Below are positions 1 through 10,912 of a stretch of DNA of 64,000 bases, in pieces; the first letter of the stretch is position 1; every line of letters starts with the position of its first letter. The notes below the pieces were generated by a model. That model searched no databases, was not told the DNA's origin, and saw nothing but the letters and a program-made list of their open reading frames with translations. The DNA lies in contig NGZR01000006.1 in NCBI GenBank assembly GCA_002197995.1, positions 2,928,105-2,992,104 of the forward strand, given 5' to 3'. Source of the stretch: Gaeumannomyces sp. JS-464 (lineage: Eukaryota > Ascomycota > Sordariomycetes > Magnaporthales > Magnaporthaceae). Made by a program: the position numbers and the translations under genes.

Positions 1-2106
1 CTGCACTACGTCGCCGAGAAGGCGCCCATCATCGGTTGGCTGCCCAAGTACGACTACCGCTGGCTGATCAACGACGCCATCGCCGGCCTAACCCTGGGAC
101 TCATGCTGATCCCGCAGGGACTGTCGTACGCAAAGATCGCCGAGATCCCCGTCGAGTACGGCCTCATGTCGAGCTGGCTGCCGGCGAGCATCTACACCGT
201 CATGGGCACGACCAAGGGTGCGTGGTGTTTTGATCCCAGTGTGACGATATCATCTATGGTATCTTGCCTTCTGACCGCAGACGAGGAAAAAGCAGACCTC
301 TCTACCGGCCCGACCTCGCTGATTGGGTTGCTCACATCCGAGGGCGTGCACCAGTTTGAGCACGAGTGGCCGCCGTCGCAGATCGCGTCGGCCATGGCGT
401 TTTGGATGGGCGTCTACGGCATGATCCTGGGCTTCCTCAACCTCGGCTTCCTGCTCGAGTTCGTGTCGCTGCCCGTGCTGGCGGGCTGGATCACGGCCGT
501 AGCCATCACCATCATCCTCAACCAGATGCCGTCGCTGCTGGGCATCAAGGGCGTCGGCAGCGGCACCGCCCAGCAGATCAACGACATCTCGCCAGGCTGC
601 CGACGGCCAACGGCTGGACCTGCCTCATCGGCTTCGCGGGGATCTTGTTCATGACCATCCTCGAGAAGTCGGGCGCGCGCTGGGGCTCCAAGAACAGGAT
701 CATGTGGTTCTTCTCCATCACGCGCGCCTTCTCGACGCTGGTGCTGTTCACGGGCATCAGCTACGCCGTCAACAGCCACGCGGCCAGCCCAAGAAGTTCC
801 TGTTCGAGGCGACGCAGGTCTCGGCCAGGGGCCAGGAGCCGCCGTCGATCCCGCCTCCCGAGCTGATCGGGCAGACGGCGATGCGGTCCATCGCGCTCTT
901 CATCGGGCCGCGGTCGAGCACTGCGCCATCGCGCGGGCGTTTGGCGTCAAGAACGACTACGTGCCCGACCAGACGCAGGAGCTGTGCTACTTTGGCGTCA
1001 CCAACTTCTTCAACTCCTTCTTCCACGCCATGGGCGTCGGCGGCGCCATGTCGCGCACCTCGGTCAACTCGCAGTGCAACGTCAAGTCGCCCCTGAGCGG
1101 CGTCGTTACCACCGCCGTCGTGCTCATCTCCATCTACTTCCTCGTCGGCACGCTCTACTGGATCCCCAAGGCCACGCTGGCCGCCATCATCATCACGGCC
1201 GTCTGGAACCTGATCCACCCGCCCTCGCACTTCTACCACTTCTGGAAGACGTCGCTGGCCGACTTTGTCTCGTCCATGCTCGCCCTCTGGGTCGCGCTGT
1301 TCGTCAACGCCGAGATCGGCATCGCCGTTGCTGTCGGCTTCAACATTGTTTACTGCCTGCTGCGCCAGACGTTCGCCCGCATCACCGCCTCCAAGGCGCC
1401 CGCGCGCTCGGAGCTGGCGCGGTCCATCGATGCCGGCCGCGACCGCGACGCCTGCGGCGGCGAGGAGCGCAACGCGCGACGGTGCACGTCTTCCGCTTGT
1501 ACCGACAACTCTTTCCCAACAGCTATGCTACCACCATCGCCATCCTCGACAGCATCCAGACCTACCACGCGCCCGCGTACGACGGCGCTCACGGCCCGGA
1601 GTCGCGCAAGGGCCGCAGCTGGTCCGTCGGTGGCCGAGCAGCGCATCCGGCGCCTGCGCAAGGCCGCCGCGTCGTCGACGCGTCCGCCCTGCCGCCCATC
1701 GGGTGTGGTGGTGCTCGAGTGCACTTTTACGCGCGTCAACCACGCCGACAGCACGGCGTGCACGCACTGCAGAACCTGGCCAAGGAGATCCGGCGCTACG
1801 GCGGCAGGCACACGAGGTACGCTTCGTGGGCATGAGCCCCTACGTGCGCGAGCGCTTCGTGCGCTACGGCTGGAAAATGGCAGACGATGGCGACGCGGGA
1901 GGGCGCCGGCGACGGAGAGCGCCGTCACGCGCGTCTACGAGTCCGTCCCTGCTGCCGTCCTGTCACCGCGCCGCACGCCGCTGGTCACCGAGGGCAGCGA
2001 CGTCCGGCTCGACAGCGCCGAAGACCCGAAGAGGGCATGTGTTAAGCACGCCGAGCGGTCCAGCTCGCTTGACGAGTCGGGTGGAGAGAAGAGGCGGGAC
2101 GACTAA
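1..2106 (+). pseudogene. SulP-family sulfate permease, 5'-truncated by the window edge and frameshifted
   Basis: This is a relic of a plasma-membrane sulfate transporter of the SulP/SLC26 family, resembling fungal high-affinity permeases. The reading starts in frame 1 with a typical SulP N-terminal region (GLTLGLMLIPQGLSYAKIAE). A 78-bp intron at 218-295 restores the conserved KDLSTGPTSL junction. The membrane core continues through GVGGAMSRTSVNSQ, and a STAS-like end (FTRVNHADSTACT) lies near 1735-1765. The frame changes near 589, 785, 907, 1480 and 1625 and again near 1800. The first and third changes look like loss of one base from a short homopolymer (TT, GGGG). No single frame is open for more than a few hundred bases, so no functional transporter can be made unless these are sequencing errors. 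The true start lies outside the window. The family call is firm; substrate is inferred from family. Confidence 0.9.
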
Positions 2107-2659
2107 GCTAGGGGCGCACTCAGTTGGCTCGTTATAGAGTATGGATAGCTACAGGCAGGTCGGAAATGGAAGGCGGAGGTGTGGACAGGTCCTGTGACGG
2201 CATCAAAGGGGAGGGATTCGGCGGTTCGGCTCCCCGAAACATGATTCCGATGATGATCGAGATGATTGTGCATGCCGCTGGGATCGGTAGGCTGGGTTCC
2301 TCGCATCTTCTTTTTCTTTCTGAGCCAGACTCCCTCGATCTCTTGTGTGTTTTGATCATGTCTTTTATGACCCCGTAAAGGCGCCAGCAGCCTAGCGTAT
2401 ATACCTCATTCGATGTTCGAGTTTTACGAACTGCTTCTGTCCGTGGATCGATTTCCCGGCAGTCCTTTCCACCCACAGACTAGACTTCCGCCCGAAAGAT
2501 CACGAGGCTTGCCGTAGTTTGGTGCTCCGGGAACCGCATCTTCGTCACTTAGACTCGAGATACGGCCGGCAGGCCGTCCATGCATACAATATTGCAACAG
2601 TGTAAAAACACACCGCCGTAACAGCCTTGGGTGTGGGACTGGAACGGTCGCATGTACAC

Positions 2660-2692
<33 letters not shown>

Positions 2693-3689
2693 AATTACGC
2701 TAATGCTGTCCCGGCATCTTGTCAAGGCAGAGGTCAACAGGAGGGTTCTGGACCCTCCAAAGCCAAGTCAGGGAATTCGGAGACCCCGACAGCAAAGCAG
2801 CGACGGGCACGCCCGGTGTCGGAGAGGGCATCGGGGGTGCAAACGACGCTAGTCTGGCCACATACTCGGCAAATATTACGCTCGTGTCGCCCCTTTTCTT
2901 GCAAGAGGGGGCTTGGAACGGTTGCCGCCTCCCATGCTGGGGGAAGCAGCCAGTGGGACTGGTTGTCGCCACCAGTCCGCTGAACTTGGCAGCTGTGCCA
3001 GGTGGGGGCATACCGGCTCGTCTTCCGATCTCGAGTGTATGAGGTGTCTTGAGAAGTAAATAGCAGTACTTCAATGGCAAGCCTGCTCATTCTGTACTTT
3101 GTGGCTGAGTCCTCACCCGTCTTCTCTCCTCCCCCTCCACGAGATCCGCCTGCGGGCACCCACGGCTTCCCTTTCTGTCTGTCCCTGTTTTCCATGTTTG
3201 GGTTAGGAGATCCGAGGAGTGGAAGGGGCGATAGGAGCCCGCAGCCAGTTACGCAAGCCTTGGCGCGGGATGAAGCCGGGACTTGAGCCGGAGTGGGAGG
3301 GCTCTCTGCTCATTTGAACACTTCGTGGTAGTTTGGTGCGGTAGTCCCTCGGCCTGCTAAGGTGACCGTTTCCCTGCTGTCTGAATCTCTGTCTGTATTA
3401 GTTCCTAGCTTGATTGCCAAGGTTACAGTGGAGGTTTAGATATGCATGCAGGGTTTACGTACACCGAAGACCAAATTTGGGCATGAAAAGAAAACCGCCC
3501 TGCGTACTTAGACTCGGATAGGGGCCGCCATATTCCAAAACAGCGTCGCAATCTTACCGGGAAAAACTAGGTTGTTGTCTACTTGGAGGAAGTGTTTGCC
3601 GGGGACAGTTCAGGGGTATCACGTGACGGAGTCTGTATCCCTGGTGGGGCAATGGACATTGATGGTTGCATAGAAAGCATTCAGCAGCA
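2107..3689. other. Intergenic stretch with an A28 tract
   Basis: No gene is recognisable on either strand. It holds an uninterrupted run of 28 A at 2663-2690 and generic AT/GC-mixed sequence. It presumably contains the 3' region of the permease relic and the upstream region of the following regulator relic. Confidence 0.6.
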
Positions 3690-6300
3690 ATGACGGCGGA
3701 GACGCGGCGTCCGCGGCTGCCAGCATGTAAAAACTGCTCCTAGAAGAAGGTCAAGTATGAGGAGCGGGGGCGCGTTCCCAGTCGAGCCCTCAACGGCGTC
3801 CCCTCTCTTTCCCCGACCTGACGCGCAGCCAAGTGCGACAGCACCCACCCAAGATGCCACTGGTGCGCCCGCAACAATGTCGCTGCCTTATGTTCGACTC
3901 GGCCGGCCAGCAGCGGCTATCTAGGAGCCTGATTGACGAGCTGGAGCGCCAGGAGGCCGTGCTGTCAGCAGCAGCCGCCGCCGCCAAGACAGCACCAGCA
4001 GCAGCAACGACAGCGCTCCCGCCAGCCTCAGCCGCGGCACACACTCCGGGGCCGCACGGTGCGTCGCCAGCAAACGGCCAGAGAACTGCCACGGCCAGCC
4101 ACGCGCCGCCCGAGCACCCCACACCCATTGGCAGCTGTCCATCCACTGCCGCCCGCGCTGGCGCCGGCCTGGCTTCATCTCAGTGCTCTTTTCCGACCCC
4201 GAGTGGCGGCGCACCAACGAGGGCCTCCTCCAGACACTGGCCGGCGCTGCCGGGGCGCCCTCGGCAGGCGTCGAAGCGTGTCCGCTGCCCAACGCCGCCG
4301 TGGCCAAGGCTCTGTTCGAACGCTAGTCAGTATGGCCCATGCCTGTATCTCATGCATTGCGCTTGTCACGGCTAACCACGCAAGCCCCAGAATCAACTGG
4401 TCCCATGTCTTGGCACCGTCCTCCTCCGTCGCGAGGTGTGAAGCTCCATGCATGCATCTATCCTGAGGCACCCCGCAGGAGTCGCCTCCTGACCCGCACG
4501 AGCTGTTCCGTGCCTACATCATCTGCGCCATCGCCGCCGTGATACCCCATCGCAATGGCCAGCATCGCCAGCGCCCTGAGGGCTACTACCGAGCGGCACT
4601 GCAGCACCTGGACTCGGCCTTTTGACCGCGGGCTGGACTCGATCCAGGACCTTCTCCTCATCTGCCGCTTCGGCGTTTACCACCACATAGTATCTCCACC
4701 TGGGATATTGTGCGCCTCTGCATGCGCCTGTGTGTCGAGTAGGGCCTCCATTCAGGCGACAGCGAGGACCCGGCCGACCGCTGCTCAACCAAAAGAAGCG
4801 CCGTGTCTTCTGGCAGGCTTACCTGATGGACCGCTACAGCTCCACCACGCTCGACCGTCTCTTCGCCATCGACGACCGCGACATCGACGTCGGCTTCCCG
4901 GCCGATGCCAACGCGAGGACGTCGCCCTGATGGGAGTCGGGCCTGGCGCCATGGCCCGACGTCTCCTCTCGGCGCAAGGGGTGTCGCCACGGCCGCCGAC
5001 GAGCCGAGCGAGACCAGTGTCTTCCTCTTTTGCGTGCGCCTCCGCCAGGTCTCGTCCCGTATCCACGCCGAGTTCTCACGCCTGCGCCAGGACCCCGTTG
5101 TGCACTCCTAACCGCACCTTGCTGTCGGCCGCATCTACACAACCCTGAACCGCCTGCTGCAGGACATCTAGGCGTGGCGTGCGAGCGCGCCGCTGTCCTC
5201 GTCATCGGCGCCACTGTCGGCTCCAACAGTAGCCTCCCCGACACAGCGCCAGCCCCGGTGTCTGTATGAGAGCCAGGAGTGTTTTTGATCTGCTGCACGC
5301 CCGCGAGAAGATGTCGCTCCTGCGTAGGGCCGTTGATCTTATCCCCAAGACCAACGGGGCATCTCCGGCACATATTCTTGCTGTTCCTCCGCACGCCCGC
5401 GCTCGAGACCATCGACCGCTATGTTGCCATGTCGCGGCGCCGGGTCTTTGTCGTGCACACTCGATCCTATTTCCACATGATGTTTGTCAGCGGCGTCTCT
5501 GCCATGTACTGTGTGGCCGCCTCTTTGGCCTGCCCGGTCGCTGCCGGCGCGAGCGACGGGTCGAATTCCGGCGCCGAGATGGATGCGACACCAAAGCCCG
5601 GACCGGGACTGGGCCAGGACGTCGTTGCCGTGGCACGCGGCATGCGCGTCTGCGAGGAGGTTCTGGTCGTCATGTCGGAGCAGCTTCCCGGCGCGTCTGC
5701 CTACGTCACCGTCTTTGGTGCCTTGCGTCGCCACATCACCCGCCAGCTCCGGCTGGCCGTGCCCCACACCGCCCACGACCTTGCCCTGCTTGTTGATCCT
5801 GTCCCCGCCTCTGCCGCCCTGACTGATGCCGGACCCGAGACAGGTGCGCAACAGCCCCCGCGGCAAATGCAGATGCTGTCGTCTTCGGCTTCATCGACCT
5901 CTGCTGGCCGACAAACGGCCTCGCCGGCTCAGAAGACCAGCCGTCAGGGAGCCACGAGGGATTGGAACACCACGCGCTTGGCTACGGCGATGGAAACACG
6001 GTTGTCCATCACACTGGCTATGACTGGATGAGACGACCATGGCCAGCACCATGCTTCTGCCTCTGCGCCAGGCTTTCCCTTTCACCACCCCGCCCTAGGA
6101 GGAGCGGCAATGTCGACCGATCCCCGAGTTGATGGCGGGCTCGGTCCCTCGGGCATTCAGCAACTGCCCAGCTGCCACGGGAAGACTTGTTGCAGTGGGT
6201 GTTTGCCAACGACGAGTCCATATGGGGTATGGCACGACGCTCGGGGAATACGTCTACGGTGATCCGAGCCACGGCGGCCTTCTTAACCGAGGGATTTATA
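3690..6300 (+). pseudogene. Zn(II)2Cys6 transcription factor relic with fungal-specific domain
   Basis: The relic begins at ATG 3690 (MTAETRRPRLPACKNCS) and hits a TAG at 3741-3743 inside the zinc cluster. An intron-like gap ending near 3830 (branch-like CTGAC just before the AG) is followed by the second half of the cluster, KCDSTHPRCHWCARNN. Farther on come unmistakable pieces of the fungal-specific transcription factor domain: PDPHELFRAYIICAIAAVIP near 4490, YYRAALQHLDSAF near 4590, KKRRVFWQAYLMDRYSSTTL near 4790-4855, and DLLHAREKMSLLRRAVDLIPK near 5285. C-terminal segments run to about 6250 (DLLQWVFANDESIWG). The pieces lie in all three frames with several internal stops. It is convergent with the aldolase gene. 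Family assignment is clear; target genes are unknown. Confidence 0.85.
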
Positions 6301-6470
6301 GGTGCGAAGGGAGCAAAAGAGGGTAACGAGAACCCAAGTCTAATTTCTGCAGTTCTGTCTAAGCGGCATCTACGTACTCCCCCGACACCTTATGCTGGGT
6401 ATCTGAAACATCTATTTATACACTCGGGAAATATGCCAAAAAGTTCTATATCAACCACCGACTTCCTAGC

Positions 6471-7280
6471 TCATGCCTTTTTGACGCCGTTTCCGTTCTG
6501 GGCTCCGGCAACCTTGGTGCTGATAGCGGCCATCTCGCCGGCGCGCTTGGTGGCGCCCGACATGATCAGCGGGCCGTCGGTGGCGGCCATGACCCACCTG
6601 ACGCCCATGGCGCAGAACTTCTCGACCAGGTCGAGACGGGCGTGCAGGCCGCCGCAGCCGGCGAACTTGCCGTGCTTCCTGCAGGCGTCGACGGTGCGCT
6701 GGTAGGCCTCGGTCAGGCGAGGGTTCTCATACTCGCCCGGGATGCCCATCTCGGCCGTCAGGTCGTTTGTGCCGATGAGCAGCGAGTCGACGCCCTCGAC
6801 GGCGGCGATCTCGTCGACCAGCTCGAGGGCCTCGACCGTCTCGATCATGGGGATGACGAGCGTGGCGGCGTTGGTGAGCGGGTTGGCGACGGTGGCGGGC
6901 ATGGAGCGGAACTGGTGCACGGGGAGGCCGTTGGTCGAGGAGCGGTGGCCGACGGGCTGAAACTTGGCCACGGCGACGACGTCCCTAGCGTCCTGGACGG
7001 AGCGGATGTGCGGCACGATGACGCCCAGGGCGCCGCCGTCGAGGACGCGCGACACGAAGAAGGCGTCCTTGCTGGGCACGCGCACGATAGCGGCGATTCC
7101 CGCGTACAGGGCGGCGTTGCAGAGCTGGGCGGTGGTCTCGAGGTCGAGCTGCGAGTGCTCCATGTCGATCAGGATGCCATCGAAGCCGGCCGTCTTGGCA
7201 ATGCCGACGATCTCGACCGACTTGACGAGCTTGACGGTGAGCAGCGACGCCAACTCGCCGCGCTCCATCTTTTCCTTCAT
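6471..7280 (-). CDS. HpcH/HpaI-family class II aldolase, intact
   Basis: This 269-residue single-exon protein belongs to the HpcH/HpaI aldolase/citrate lyase family. These metal-dependent enzymes cleave 2-keto-3-deoxy acids to pyruvate plus an aldehyde. Family motifs are in order: GFDGILIDMEHS (Asp39, Glu41, His42), VRVPSKD (Arg67), GALGVIVPHI (about 84-92), IPMIETVEAL (Glu147) and LLIGTNDLTAEMG (Asp173). The ATG at 7280 was chosen because the family similarity begins there; an in-frame extension upstream reads as low-complexity leader. A 7-codon uORF overlaps this start. The gene diverges from a dead zinc-cluster regulator and sits beside a dead SMP-30 lactonase gene, which suggests sugar-acid or aromatic catabolism. 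Candidate substrates include 2-keto-3-deoxy-rhamnonate or dihydroxyheptenedioate, but the sequence does not decide. Confidence 0.9.
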   Translation of the reverse strand: MKEKMERGELASLLTVKLVKSVEIVGIAKTAGFDGILIDMEHSQLDLETTAQLCNAALYAGIAAIVRVPSKDAFFVSRVLDGGALGVIVPHIRSVQDARDVVAVAKFQPVGHRSSTNGLPVHQFRSMPATVANPLTNAATLVIPMIETVEALELVDEIAAVEGVDSLLIGTNDLTAEMGIPGEYENPRLTEAYQRTVDACRKHGKFAGCGGLHARLDLVEKFCAMGVRWVMAATDGPLIMSGATKRAGEMAAISTKVAGAQNGNGVKKA

Positions 7281-7300
7281 CGAGTTGGGATTGCTGTCAT
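7277..7300 (-). promoter_or_regulatory. 7-codon uORF whose stop overlaps the aldolase start (ATGA)
   Basis: On the minus strand an ATG at 7300 opens MTAIPTR and ends in a TGA at 7279-7277 that shares bases with the aldolase ATG at 7280. The uORF start has A at -3 (favourable context), while the aldolase start has T at -3. This arrangement could impose termination-reinitiation control. Alternatively a one-base indel has split a true N-terminus. Confidence 0.5.
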
Positions 7301-7662
7301 GGTTGCGGGTGTGGTGCCGTCTGAGCGGACGGGGTCGAGCGAAGAACGAGGAGGGGTGGTCGTGACTGCGTGGCGGTGGTGACGATGGATGTACTGCGAA
7401 AAACGTGCCCGTGACGTGAATCGACAGACAGCCCCGCTGGCTGCCGCTGCCGCTGCATATATACGAGCGGGCGCGACCGTCCTCCATCCCTCGAGCCGCC
7501 CCTCTTGATCCCGTCCATTACCGGTTCCGTTTTCTCCCCTCCGAGGGGCTCGGGGTGCTCCCGGCGGCAGCGCTCTTTAGGACTTTGTCCGTCCATCGAG
7601 TCCAAATTCAGCCTCTCCTACGTGACCGGGTCCCTGTTTTGGATCCACGCTGCCCGTCAACC

Positions 7663-9250
7663 ATGATCTCTTCCCCGCGTCGGGCGGCTTCCATTCCACG
7701 TTCCGCCGCGTCGCGCACCAGTGTGTCCTAACCCTCGGCCGTTGTCCGAACCAGCATCCAATTGCCTCCACGACCGCCCAGCCAGCGCCAGGCTCCGGCG
7801 CCAAACGTGGCCAGGCCTGCGAGAGATGCTAGAAGCGCAGGCAGAAGGCATGTGTGTGCCTGTCCCTCGAGCAGCGGTCCGGATTCTAGAGCCCAAGGTG
7901 CAGCACCCCGTTGCATCGATGTTGTGGCAACCCCCAACCTGGCGGCTGACACCCCAGAGTGCGACAGGCTTCTGCCCGCCTGCACCGCATGCGCTGACCT
8001 CGGCATCGAGTGCCTCATGCGTGCCCAGGAGGTCGACCTAGCCGCAAACGATATCGGGTCACCCATGCCTCCATCCACAGTTACATGGAAGCCCTGAGGC
8101 GGCGCGTAGCCGATCTGCAGCAGAGTCGGCCCGACGATGCCGCTTCTCCACCCCGGAAGCGCTTCCGCACCGACTCCTTCCGCCGGGGAGGGCCCGGACC
8201 GCCTCAATGTCTCCGCCGCACCCGGCAATGGATGGGGCAGGCGAGCACGACCCTGCGTGGCTGTTCTGGACCTTGTATGTGCATGATCGGTCGCTGAGCT
8301 CCGCATGGACCGGCCGTTTAGCATCCAGGATAGCGATATTTCCGTTCAAGTAGGCTGGCTAGCCCCGTGATCACTCCAGTACACAAGGATTAACAGGCCG
8401 TCCAGATTCCACCAGACGACGACGGCAACTGCCTGGAGGCTCCCTCGGAAGCGGTCCGGGCCAAGAGAGCTGCATGCCGCCACTTGATCCGCCATGCGCA
8501 GCTCATATCGAGCTTGCGGGATGGCGGCGACACTCCAGCCCCGTTCTCTCCTACAGCAACCTGTGCTTCTGGCGAGATTCGCTGGCCCCCACCGCTAGGG
8601 ATCTCCGCATTCCCGCCCAGGAGTGGACCAACTTTCTCGAGCAGCTCTCCTGCCGTGCCTTAATGTGTCTCACCCGGCCCGGAACTCTCCAAAGTGCTGA
8701 TGCACACGCGGTAGCGTTCGGCGCTGCAGACCCTGAATTCTCGCTGGGAAACATGGCAGATGTTGAAAGGGACGGCATCGGCTCGTGCACGAGGCCCATT
8801 GACCGGCTCTACACCCGGTCAGGGTCGGATGCCCGTCTCTCCAACACTTTCCTCGACGCCTACGATGCCCTTTCGGCCGCCGTGATGCTCGTCTGCCTGG
8901 CGCGTCGCTGGCCGAGCCAGGTACCACCAAGCCCGACGGCACTGGCACAGGTGCTCAACGCCATCAACAAGGCTTGCGCCGTCATCGCCGAGATCTCTGG
9001 CCGGTTTCATGGGCTCAGGGCGTTCCAGGAGCTGGCCATCAAGCTTTCGCTGAGGGTCATGGAGGACGGCGACAACCAAAACAGCAGTGCAAGGGCGAGG
9101 TTCCAAAGCGTGCCCGACAGGCTTCCGCTAGCTGTCCCTCGACGGCTGCGTCAGTCCCTCTCTGCGTCTTTTGCTTCGGGGCCAGGTAACGAGCGAAGCG
9201 AGGAGCTGCGCAGAGAAGGACAAGAAAGCATACGCAGCCAGGCAAGATGA
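7663..9250 (+). pseudogene. Second Zn(II)2Cys6 transcription factor relic
   Basis: Near 7806-7849 the sequence encodes GQACERC followed by a TAG (7830-7832) and KRRQK, the first half of a zinc cluster. After an intron-like gap the second half appears at about 7958-8030 as CDRLLPACTACADLGIECLM. A linker/coiled-coil piece (YMEALRRRVADLQQ) follows at about 8080-8125. The C-terminal part is open from 8474 to 9250 and includes a typical helical region (TFLDAYDALSAAVMLVCLAR; LNAINKACAVIAEISGRFHG). Frame changes and the TAG inside the DNA-binding domain make a functional regulator unlikely. Its start is uncertain; 7663 is the nearest upstream ATG, but in another frame. It is divergent from the aldolase gene and immediately upstream of the lactonase relic, so it may once have regulated both. 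Confidence 0.8.
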
Positions 9251-10254
9251 ATTTCTACCCCCCACCCCCCGTCAGCGAAGCGGAGCTCTACGTTCGGATC
9301 CCCGACGACAAGCGGTGCATCGGGGAGGAGTTTGAGTGGAGGGCGGGTTTGCAGCGGCCTTCCAGCACATATTCCTCGAAGGACCCGTGGCCGACGCCGA
9401 GGGCAACCTCTACATCGTCGACATCCCCTACGGCCGGATATTCAGGATCGACGCGCAGAAGAATGTGACTGTCTGCGTCCGTTAGGACGGCGAGCCCAAC
9501 GGGCTTGTGGGCACTCCAGACGGGAAGCTGCTGGTGGCAGACTACAAGCAGGTGCGTAGACGGCGACACGGCTGTCGCTTCTCAAAGCCCCGTCGCTAAC
9601 GATGAACTGCACGCTTTTGCTCACAGGGCATCCTCGAGTTCGACCCCGCCGCCGGCGAGATTAAGCCCAAGCTGGGGCGCAAGAGCCTGGAGTGGTTCAA
9701 GGGCCCCAACGACCTCATCATGGACTCGCAGCAGAACCTCTACTTCACGGACCAGGGCCAGACGGGCATGACGGACCCGACGGGTCGCGTGTACCGGCTG
9801 TCGTCGACGGGCAAGCTGGACACGCTGCTGGACGACGGCGCGTCGCCCAACGGGCTGGCCCTCTCGCCCGACGAGCGGTTCCTGTCCGTGGCCATGACGC
9901 GGGCGAACCAGGTCTGGCGGCTGCCGCTGCATGCGACGGCACCACGTCCAAGGTCGGCGTCTTCTTCCAGTCGTTCGGCACGGCCGGGCCCGACGGGCTC
10001 GAACTGAACGAGGAGGGCAACCTGTTTGTGTGCCCCCCAGCCTCGGGTCCGTGTTTGTGGTAGGCAAGCAAGGGATCCCCAAGGCGCGCATCGTTAGCGG
10101 CACTTAAGGCATCAACCTGACCAACTGCTGCTTCGGCGGGCCCGAGCACAAGACGCTCTACATCACCGACAGCCTCGAGGGCAACGTGCAAAAGGTGGAG
10201 TGGCGCTGCAGGGGCGCTGTGCCGGCTCCTAGGCTGTCTAGGGCTGCCAAGTAG
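9247..10254 (+). pseudogene. SMP-30/gluconolactonase-like protein, broken
   Basis: This is a relic of a calcium-dependent six-bladed beta-propeller lactonase of the SMP-30/gluconolaconase/LRE family. The ATG at 9247 opens MNFYPPPPVSEAELYVRIPD; the frame then changes near 9345. Blade motifs follow: GPVADAEGNLYIVDIPYGRI, NGLVGTPDGKLLVADYKQ, and, after a 75-bp phase-0 intron at 9552-9626, GPNDLIMDSQQNLYFTDQGQ and DGASPNGLALSPDERFLSVA. Later pieces are FGTAGPDGLELNEEGNLFV and NCCFGGPEHKTLYITDSLEG. Inactivating changes are TAG at 9483-9485, TAA at 10105-10107 (both consistent with CAG/CAA to stop) and frameshifts near 9345, 9940 and 10050. It most likely hydrolysed a sugar-acid lactone, consistent with the neighbouring aldolase. 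Confidence 0.85.
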
Positions 10255-10912
10255 TTTTGACGATAATCTCCAGTGACATCAGAAATAACAACATGACAAA
10301 CGTACACAATGTCAAGACATCATCACGCTCGCCCATTCGCATCCCGCTACAGGCCACGACCCGGTTCGGGCCTCGTCCGGACCAACACCAGCCCTAAACG
10401 AGCGGCGCCATGTGTTGCAACGCACGGCCTTGGCACGGCCACCCTAGCTTCCCCGCACAGGGTGGACCGTCAATGGTTGCCCCGGAATTGAGTCTCGTGC
10501 CCAGTCCCCGGGCCAAGGCCGGGGTCGGATCCTAGGCAACGTGGGGACCCCTCGGAGCCAGTCCGACGGCCAGCACACCGGCGCCATACCCTGCCATGAT
10601 TCGATGTCCCCTCTCCGCCAGCCCCCTTTCCCCGCAGCAGAGTCACGAGTCCCAAGGATCTCGAAAAATCCGGGGCCTCCCCCAAAACCCCAGATTTAGG
10701 AACAGAGCCGAGCGAGATGTGGGGTAGTGTCGAGCAAGGACGGCATGCATCACTGCTTCTGGTACACACCGACAATGCTACCGAGCCAGTGCGGCTGGCT
10801 GACGGTGCAGCCTGATGGTGGGTGGCAGGGTGGTTGGCGAGCTATACTTGCTGCGGGGATGGCCAAGCAAGGGAAGAAGGCCGGCGTCTGTCGATATTCA
10901 TCTGTTTAATAA
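10255..10912. other. Intergenic, no gene seen
   Basis: GC-balanced unique sequence between the lactonase relic and the transposon island. No family could be recognised in any frame. Its last eight bases (TTTAATAA, 10905-10912) are the candidate target duplication of the TIR element that follows. Confidence 0.6.

Noticed and set aside
366..866. Long frame-3 ORF across the permease region taken as a separate protein
   Set aside because: Only its middle part encodes SulP sequence; the rest is a shadow of the other frames.
3017..3033. CGTCTTCCGATCT resembles the end of an Illumina adapter
   Set aside because: Only an 11-base core matches and the surrounding sequence is not adapter-like, so chance is the simpler explanation.
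9247..9250. ATGA overlap between the regulator relic stop and the lactonase start, considered as translational coupling
   Set aside because: Both genes are pseudogenes and nuclear fungal genes are not normally dicistronic; probably coincidence.
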